Assembly (NCBI GenBank): GCA_003427395.1
Contig: BFEA01000307.1
Span: 835,816 to 857,685, forward strand
Length of the DNA: 21,870 bases
Reading direction: 5' to 3'
From: Chara braunii
Lineage: Eukaryota > Streptophyta > Charophyceae > Charales > Characeae
In this document: positions 16,236 to 21,870 of the stretch, piece after piece
Numbering within the stretch: the first letter of the stretch is position 1
How the letters are laid out: the number at the start of each line of letters is the position of its first letter
The notes under the pieces: generated by a model
Told to the model about the DNA's origin: nothing
The model's input: the letters and a program-made list of their open reading frames with translations, nothing else
Database searches by the model: none
Made by a program: the position numbers and the translations under genes

Positions 16236-18294
16236 GCACCCCGGCGCAGCACAAACTAAACAATTGGAAAAACAAACACACATCCCTCTTCGGTCGGGCC
16301 TTAGTTCTCAATAACGTAGTTTTTGCATCGTTATGGTATGAGTCCCTACTATGGCCATTAAGCAAAGTAGCTTTGAGCGCTCTAAGGCAAAAGGCTGCAT
16401 CTTTTCTATGGAGGGGGGATGGTGAGCAGCCAACGTAATCAGCAGAGTGGCCTGGGACTCCATTATCCAACCAAAGGCAGGGGGAGGTTTAGGGATTCTT
16501 GACCCAGCCACACAGGTACAAGCGCTACGAGTCAAATGGACTAAGAGACTCATTTTTGCCCCCCAGAGCCCATGGTGTGCCTTGACCTTGGAACATCTGG
16601 CACGATTAGCCCCAGCAGCTCCCCGTGCAATCCATCCACTCACTTGGTTAGAAGACCGTTTTTGGACGATCCCACGTAAACTCCCGGATGGAAGGGAGGG
16701 GTCAGAAGAAGGAGGGGGTCAGTCGTTGGATAATTTTTGGCGTTCCCTGCTGCAAACCTGACATAAACTCCCGCTTCCAAATAGGACTCAACCCGACCAT
16801 TGGGAGGAAGTTTACCGCCAGCCCCTCTTTGGCAACAGATGGATAACAGATACGGGGGGCCGAGTGAAGATAAGTTCATTCCCACCTTGGAAAAACTGGG
16901 TCAAACACGGTATTCTCAGGGTTGGGGATCTCTGGGACACTGAGAGGCAAGCTTGGAAGACAGGGGACCAGATGCGAGAAGCCTTACAGTACTGCCACCG
17001 TGTCGAGGAGTTTTTGGAAAACCTCATTGAAGCCATCCCACTAGAATGGTACCGGATCCTCAGAAGAGGTCCCACTTTGAGTGAGGGTGACTGGGTGACA
17101 ACCACAGGGACCCCACAACAGATTGGTTTGATCCACATGGTTTCCCTCCAAATGGTCCTGATTGAATTCTACGCCATGACAAAAATAAACACCCTCCAAG
17201 CAAGTAAGGCACCCTTTGAATGGAAGAACAAAACATCAGTTAACCGAGTTAAAGTTATTGAAGAAAAGGGACAGACGGTGGTCTTCCAGCCAGGCAAACC
17301 AATCCAGGACTTGACCCTGGACCCGGTGGAATGGACGTGGCAGGCCCCCCGAAAGAGGGGCGCCCCCGGAGCAAGTCATATTAGCCTACATCTCCTAACG
17401 GTCAAATCAGCTTACAAAATGCTTCGACCCAAACGGCATCTGAGAGATATAATTAATGACCGATGGGCCAAACATCTGAATATTGACCGTTCTCTACTGA
17501 CACCGATTCAATGGTTCAAAGAACAAAAGCACAAGCCAATGAAAACTACCTCGCTGCAGTGGCAGATAGCTCACCTCTGTCTGCCAACTAACGATTGGTT
17601 AATTAACTGAACAAACCTCGAACAAAGAGGCCTGTTGCTCCCATGGTTCCAGCGATGCCAGAGCCTCTTCCCCTCCCACAAGAAGGCAGAAACCATTGAA
17701 CACATTTTCATGCAGTGTCCGATTGCCCAATTCACATGGAGGTGGTGGGACCGTATCTGGCGAAAGATGGAACCGGATATTCCATGGCCCTGGTCGTGGC
17801 AAACCATTCTGGCTGGACATTGGCCCCGGGCAGGGACAGCCATTCCCTTTACAGAGAACATGTACAGAGTAGGTAGGAGGGCGGTGATGTGGGCACTCTG
17901 GTGGCAAAGATGCACCCTCACCATGGAAAAGGTACGGGTAGAGGGCGCAGAGATAACATAACAAATCCAACAGCAATTACACCTAGAGCTCACACGCAGA
18001 TGGCTAGATACAAAAGAACAATTACACCTTTGTAAACAGACGGGGGATGTCAGGAGAAGGATTACGAAATTCTGCAAGGACTGGGTAGGGGGGGAAAGGG
18101 AAGGTTGGATTGCAAAAGTGGTATAGAGTGGGGATCAATAGGAAGGGTTAAGGGACTTAGAAGAGATGAGAGACTACAGGCTGGACTTCAAAGATTGGAC
18201 TAATATAGAGGCCTCGTTCCCATTACGCCCCTCCACGGATTTCCCAGACCCCTTCCCACCCCATGCCCTGTCACTGACAGAAATCCCGTCCTGA
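16236..18294 (+). pseudogene. LINE ORF2: post-RT thumb and C-terminal domain, five in-frame stops
   Basis: The longest LINE remnant here. 16245-16435 gives LNNWKNK, LFGRALVLNNVVFASLWYES and ASFLWRG, the usual region just after the RT palm. After a frame shift near 16425, the +1 frame continues as RVAWDSIIQPKAGGGLGILD to the end at TGA 18292-18294. Later motifs are WDTERQAW, ALQYCHRVEEF, LDPVEWTW, SAYKMLRPKR, LQWQIAHLCLP, HIFMQC, WRWWDRIWRKM, WVGGEREGW and FPDPFPPH. Stops interrupt at 16759 (TGA), 17608 (TGA), 17959 (TAA), 18124 (TAG, Trp in the 3375 copy) and 18139 (TAG). The first zinc-cluster Cys is Phe (codon 17647). RT palm and endonuclease are missing: the copy is 5'-truncated at the minisatellite. 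Confidence 0.9.
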
Positions 18295-18899
18295 ATGAAA
18301 CAACGATAACCTATCCTTCCTTCACCCACCTGACACCCGCCTCCTCCATATCTCTTATCTCATTTGTCTCTTGTTATAAGATGCCCACGCGAGGAACCCC
18401 TCCCTGGAGCCCCCTAGGGAGGACCCCGCTTACCTATCATGCGTGCGTGTGCCCATTGATGCAGCCGGTAGTGACAGTCAGCAAGCTGAGTTTGGAGCAG
18501 ACAACTCCTAAACAAGTATCAACACCTAACTACCTATTTGGCGCCCTCTCTCGAAGGGTGAAGAGATACAAGAGCTCACCAATGACCTCATCACTGGTTT
18601 CTATACAGTTCTATACAGTTTGCCTCCCAGTGGGATGCATGACCCTGGGGGTTTGCAGAGTTAAAACAGTGGGATAGCTACTACAAGTAGAGCAGGCAAG
18701 CAGACTATTCCTCAAAAGATTATTCGTATGAGTCTGCTGATTCAAGTAAGTGCGATAGCTACTACAAGTAGAGCAGGCAGGCAGGCTTTTCTCAATAATT
18801 TTTCATAAAGTCCTGCTCAGTCAATCCCCTGGAATCCAAGGTAATCAATGCTGGCAGGCGCCCTTCTCAAGTCTCTTTGACTCTTTCACCCTGTATAAA
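18295..18899 (+). other. LINE 3' UTR
   Basis: UTR hairpin at 18542-18560 (CGCCCT with AGGGTG, one G-U) preceded by TTGG and followed by AAGAGA. The conserved block TGCTCAGTCAATCCCCTGG...GTAATCAATGCTGGCAG is at about 18813-18859. A 26-bp repeat, GCGATAGCTACTAC-type followed by AAGTAGAGCAGGCA (18672-18697 and 18751-18779), is also present. Confidence 0.7.
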
Positions 18900-19040
18900 G
18901 GGACGCTGGACCCGCTTTCCAGCAGGTGACGCTCCCCACCAATAGATGGAGTCTCCCCCCGGGTGCTAGTGATGCCTGCTCTTATCAGCAGCACTAGCAC
19001 TGCAGGCAGTGTGTTCAAAAAAAAAAAAAAAAAAAAAAAA
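18900..19040 (+). repeat. LINE 3'-tail repeat copy 7, terminal hairpin and poly-A
   Basis: Tail block 18900-18951; hairpin GTGCTAGTG (18963-18971) with CACTAGCAC (18992-19000); then 24 A residues (19017-19040). This is the complete 3' end of the element that begins at 16236. Confidence 0.9.
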
Positions 19041-19280
19041 CAGCTGATAAGCAAGCGCAACAAGACTCAGTTTATAGTAACTTTATACAAAACATGTTAG
19101 CAACTGGATATTTTACGATGATAGTGCATATTAATCAACAAATGAAAGATTAAAATGGATCTGTAAAAAGCTTGATCAATGAAAAACGGAGCGGAGGCAG
19201 TTTTTAAGTTTTTTTTAATTCAACTGGTCTCGCGGACTGTCTTCACAGTCTTCTGTCTGTTTGACCAGGGCAAATGACAA

Positions 19281-20644
19281 ATGGATGGGTGGAAGAAACT
19301 TATTTGGGATAGATCTGAGGTTAGAATTTATCTGTGGCTTCCCAAAAAAATCGGTCCAGAGGAAAGCAGAGAACAGCTAATGAGAGACTATTATTTGGTC
19401 AAACTGCGCCATATCCCAATTGAAGTACAGACGACATTCATCCACGATTTCGGTCAGCAGTTTAGGATTGTGGATTTTATAGACCCTTTGCCTACAAATG
19501 TGGCTAAGCACCGCACCTACCTAATGCTAGCCCTGGACTTGCCTAAGGATCAGCCTTTTTTCTTGGACGGCATTATCCTTTTCAAAATGGGGGGCAGAGT
19601 GTATCAGATTCACATGGCACACAAGTTCCAACCGTGGTGCTTTAAGTGCAAGGCTTATGGGCATCTAAGTACAAAATTTTCTTTCCCCCTGCACCCACAA
19701 CACACTTTCCCACCAGAATAAAGGCTGAAAAGGGACCCACAACCAAATGGGCAAACTGCAAAGTTAGTCCTGGGATGGTAGGGAAGATCTCCGAAAGGCC
19801 CCTCGTCCTCCTGCAGACTGGCTGCCGCCTCATCAATCTCGTCAACCTCGGGTAGGGAGGAGAAGCCAAACTGTTCAATCCCAGCAGTCCCAGCAGTCCC
19901 AGCAGTCCCAGAGGGCCCAGCAAACTGGGAATTTGTGGGGAGTACTGGGTCAGGGACTGCTGGGACTGCTGACGTTCAAAGGATACGCAGAAGGGGTCGC
20001 TGGGGGACCACAATCTGCATCACAAAATCAACAGCAGGACCTGCAGGATGGAGGAGGAGTTGGGAATGCTGGGAGGGGGGGGGAGGACACCAGGTCGGTC
20101 AGCGGAATCCTACCTACCCCACAAGGGGGTGCCTGCTGCTGCAGAGTGGAGAGCGGTCAGGCCGAGAAGTGCTGGCCAACGGAGTGCTGCTCTTTCACTG
20201 GTAAATCTAGGCCACCTTCGGAAAGGACAACAGCAGCTTCAGCAGCAGCAGCAGCAGCAGGTGGGTAGCCCTGGCACTTCAGCGTCAGTTGGTGATGCCA
20301 GCTCTGAAAAGGGTTTGACGGGTTTGACCCCAATGAAAATAGACCCTCTCAAATACGATTTTGGGTTGGACTGTTGGAGCCGATGGAAGTAGAGCAAGAC
20401 CCAGTCTTCTGCCTCCCAGTTTATGACTTTTGGTGCTAGTAAGGGTTCGGAGCTGGAAGCTGGTTTCAATTCTGAGCTGTTAAAATTAGCTGACTGGTTA
20501 CTAAGTAATCTGAAGGTCAAATTTGCAGGTTTGAGTGATGATGTGTGGGCAAGGATCCACTGCCAGCTTATCCCCATGCTGGAAAGTAGTGTATGTCTGA
20601 AATTCATGTCGCAAAATGCAGAATGGTCCCCCCCATGGAACTGA
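19281..20644 (+). pseudogene. LINE ORF1 (Gag-like, DUF4283-type) pseudogene
   Basis: The first frame (19281-19721) encodes 146 aa with RDYYLVKLRHIP, FGQQFRIVDFID, TYLMLALDLP and GRVYQIHMAHKFQPWCFKCKAYGH. This is the order found in plant LINE ORF1 proteins, where a DUF4283 region is followed by a zinc knuckle. The knuckle reads C-x2-C-x4-H-x4-F, so the fourth ligand is lost (first Cys codon at 19638). After TAA 19719 the protein seems to continue in other frames: a Gln/Ser tract (SQQSQQSQQSQ, about 19880-19915), a CAG/Gln tract (20229-20260) and then, in the +2 frame, KIDPLKYDFGLDCW, a TAG at 20390, and a final ELLKLADWLLSNLKVKF to TGA 20644. No ORF2 follows, so the element is broken downstream. 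Confidence 0.65.
20229..20260. repeat. CAG trinucleotide tract
   Basis: CAACAGCAGCTTCAGCAG followed by uninterrupted CAG units. It encodes Gln in the frame of the ORF1 pseudogene. Confidence 0.85.
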
Positions 20645-20746
20645 CTGCTCTGATATTTGCAACAAGTTACTATTTAATATTTATTGTCTCTCCTCGTTTT
20701 GAACCCCCTCTCTTAATTGAGAGTGCTGCTCTAACAGTAGCGCACA

Positions 20747-20914
20747 ATGGGGAACAAGCTCTATGCCTTGGAGCCCCAGCAGACACGGCGTGTACAACCC
20801 CGGGGCCAATCCACTCGGTTTTCAAATAAGGAAGGTAAGAAGGGGAAGGGATGGGAACAGCTGCTTCTCTTGAGGAAGAAGAAGGGTGTGCACGACTCTG
20901 CAGTGACCTCGTGA
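20747..20914 (+). CDS. Small unrecognised open frame (55 aa)
   Basis: ATG at 20747 in a CACAATGGGG context opens MGNKLYALEPQQTRRVQPRG and continues basic (FSNKEGKKGKGW, LLRKKKG) to TGA 20912-20914. The composition looks less like chance than the neighbouring frames, and it lies just after the ORF1 pseudogene, where a second LINE ORF might start. No domain is visible. Confidence 0.2.
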   Translation: MGNKLYALEPQQTRRVQPRGQSTRFSNKEGKKGKGWEQLLLLRKKKGVHDSAVTS

Positions 20915-21157
20915 GAGGAAGAAAGGAGGTCATAGGTTGTGTGTGGCGGGGCCACGTACAAGTATCCTATTTCGCGGCAAAAAAAACGACCAGATGCAGC
21001 TCTGGATTCAAAAAGGAGAAACAAAATTTTTAAAAAAGAAAAAAAGAAAAAATGCTAGGAAAAAAACACCGACTGGTATGAATACCCGTAGATTGATTGG
21101 CGTTTCTGATGGGACGGTATTCTCAGCTGAAGTGGGGATTTGGCTGGCAGTGCGACA

Positions 21158-21305
21158 TGTACCAGTCAGTCAGACCATAAGTAGGGTGGGTGAACCCCCC
21201 AAGGGCCAAGGCTGGTGGTATAGACAGTGACCACGCTGGTACTGGTCAGACCATAAGCAGGGGGGTGAACCTCCCACGGCTGACGATGTAGGCAGTGATC
21301 ATGCT
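21158..21305. repeat. Diverged tandem duplication, units of about 70-80 bp
   Basis: GTCAGACCATAAG, then GGGTGAACC and GACAGTGACCACGCT in the first unit correspond to GTCAGACCATAAG, GGGTGAACC and GGCAGTGATCATGCT in the second. Confidence 0.6.
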
Positions 21306-21326
21306 TGTGGGTCTGCAGCGAGCTAG

Positions 21327-21516
21327 ATTAGATACCTGGATAACCTGAATAGTGGACAGGATTGTAAGTCGTCCCAGGTTGATAAAACGGGCAATGGTCT
21401 GTCTGATAGGTCTACATTGTCCTGTATCTCGGGCGGCAGCCTTGCTTGCAGCAGTATTCAGGAAATGCAGGCTGTCAGCCAGACAGATGAAATACTACTT
21501 CACAACAACAACAACA

Positions 21517-21563
<47 letters not shown>

Positions 21564-21570
21564 AACAACA

Positions 21571-21602
<32 letters not shown>

Positions 21603-21870
21603 AACAACAACAACCACAACCACAACCACAGCCACAACAACCACAACCACAACAACCACAACAAGCACAAGCACAACCACAAGCACAACCACAACAACCA
21701 CAACCACCACAACCACAACCACCACAACCACAACAACAACAACCACAACAACAACAACCACAACAACAACAACAACAACAACCACAACAACAACCACAAC
21801 AACAACCACAACAACAACCACAACAACAACCACAACAACAACCACAACAACAACCACAACAACAACCACA
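21327..21870 (+). CDS. Open frame with Asn/Asp/His-rich low-complexity tail, incomplete
   Basis: After TAG 21324-21326, frame 3 stays open to the window edge (181 codons). It reads DNLNSGQDCKSSQVDKTGNG, then SCISGGSLACSSIQEMQAVSQTDEILLH, then poly-Asn, poly-Asp and Asn/His/Lys runs from the trinucleotide array. The first 58 residues look like ordinary protein sequence. The same frame is also open upstream (20937-21323) apart from one TGA at 21228. No start, domain or 3' end can be fixed. It may be an exon or another decayed retroelement frame. The Val- and Leu-repeat frames on the other strand are shadows of the array. Confidence 0.3.
21501..21870. repeat. AAC/ACG/ACC trinucleotide array
   Basis: Continuous ACA and ACG triplets (ACG-rich to about 21600), then AAC with ACC and a few AGC triplets to the window edge. 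The right boundary is not seen. Confidence 0.97.

Noticed and set aside
17571-18077. 168- and 125-codon minus-strand frames
   Set aside because: They are antisense to the LINE ORF2 C-terminus on the plus strand, where the conserved motifs lie.
21495-21869. Val-rich and Leu-rich minus-strand frames of more than 120 codons
   Set aside because: They are complementary readings of the AAC/ACG array, whose plus strand gives the more protein-like flanking frame.

Overview
The window looks like repeat-dominated nuclear DNA of a large eukaryotic genome. There is no operon structure, no rRNA and no convincing intact host gene. Long simple-sequence tracts, poly-A and poly-T runs and several generations of decayed non-LTR (LINE-type) retrotransposons fill most of it. 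The plant-like arrangement of the ORF2 C-terminus (an RVT-type zinc-binding domain with LQWQI.HRCLP, C-x2-C and H-x4-C motifs) and the DUF4283-like ORF1 suggest a streptophyte. A charophyte alga such as Chara would fit, but this is only a resemblance judged from memory.

Layout. 1-770: a CA/AATC microsatellite, an AT-rich stretch and a GGCCG-rich patch. 771-2389: a LINE ORF2 C-terminal fragment joined in frame to a second, different LINE ORF2 fragment. 2390-4144: unassigned sequence, a LINE 3'-tail copy, then a third ORF2 end with its 3' UTR and poly-A. 4546-4858: a 293-bp CGTAC-rich MITE-like element with a 10-bp direct repeat. 5254-6354: a reverse-strand retroposed element flanked by a 16-bp target-site duplication. 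It is corrupted by a synthetic Tn5/Nextera mosaic-end junction (5361-5395), a nearby duplicated block and Ns. 6777-7990: a three-unit repeat interrupted by another LINE. 8007-9239: a microsatellite cluster holding a hammerhead-like motif. 9719-9823: a foldback. 11726-11941: a CT tract and a second ribozyme-like motif. 13075-14193: a CCHC Gag-like pseudogene followed by a tandemly repeated hammerhead-like unit and the 3' end of a reverse-strand LINE, whose ORF2 lies at 14622-15791. 15905-16235: a tRNA-like box and a 5x25-bp minisatellite. 16236-19040: the longest LINE remnant, with thumb, C-terminal domain, 3' UTR and poly-A. 19281-20644: a LINE ORF1 pseudogene. 21327-21870: an open Asn/Asp/His-rich frame running off the edge.

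Main biological observation. LINE copies that differ in protein share a 3'-end architecture. A conserved 50-nt tail (itself two small hairpins) is followed, in four copies, by a terminal hairpin whose sequence differs between copies while the pairing is kept, and then usually poly-A. Further upstream in the 3' UTR sits another hairpin with a constant frame (CTGG before, GAAGA after) but a changing stem. This suggests RNA structure maintained for recognition by the element's reverse transcriptase or another step of its life cycle. Two nearly identical 85-nt segments also carry hammerhead-ribozyme-like cores.
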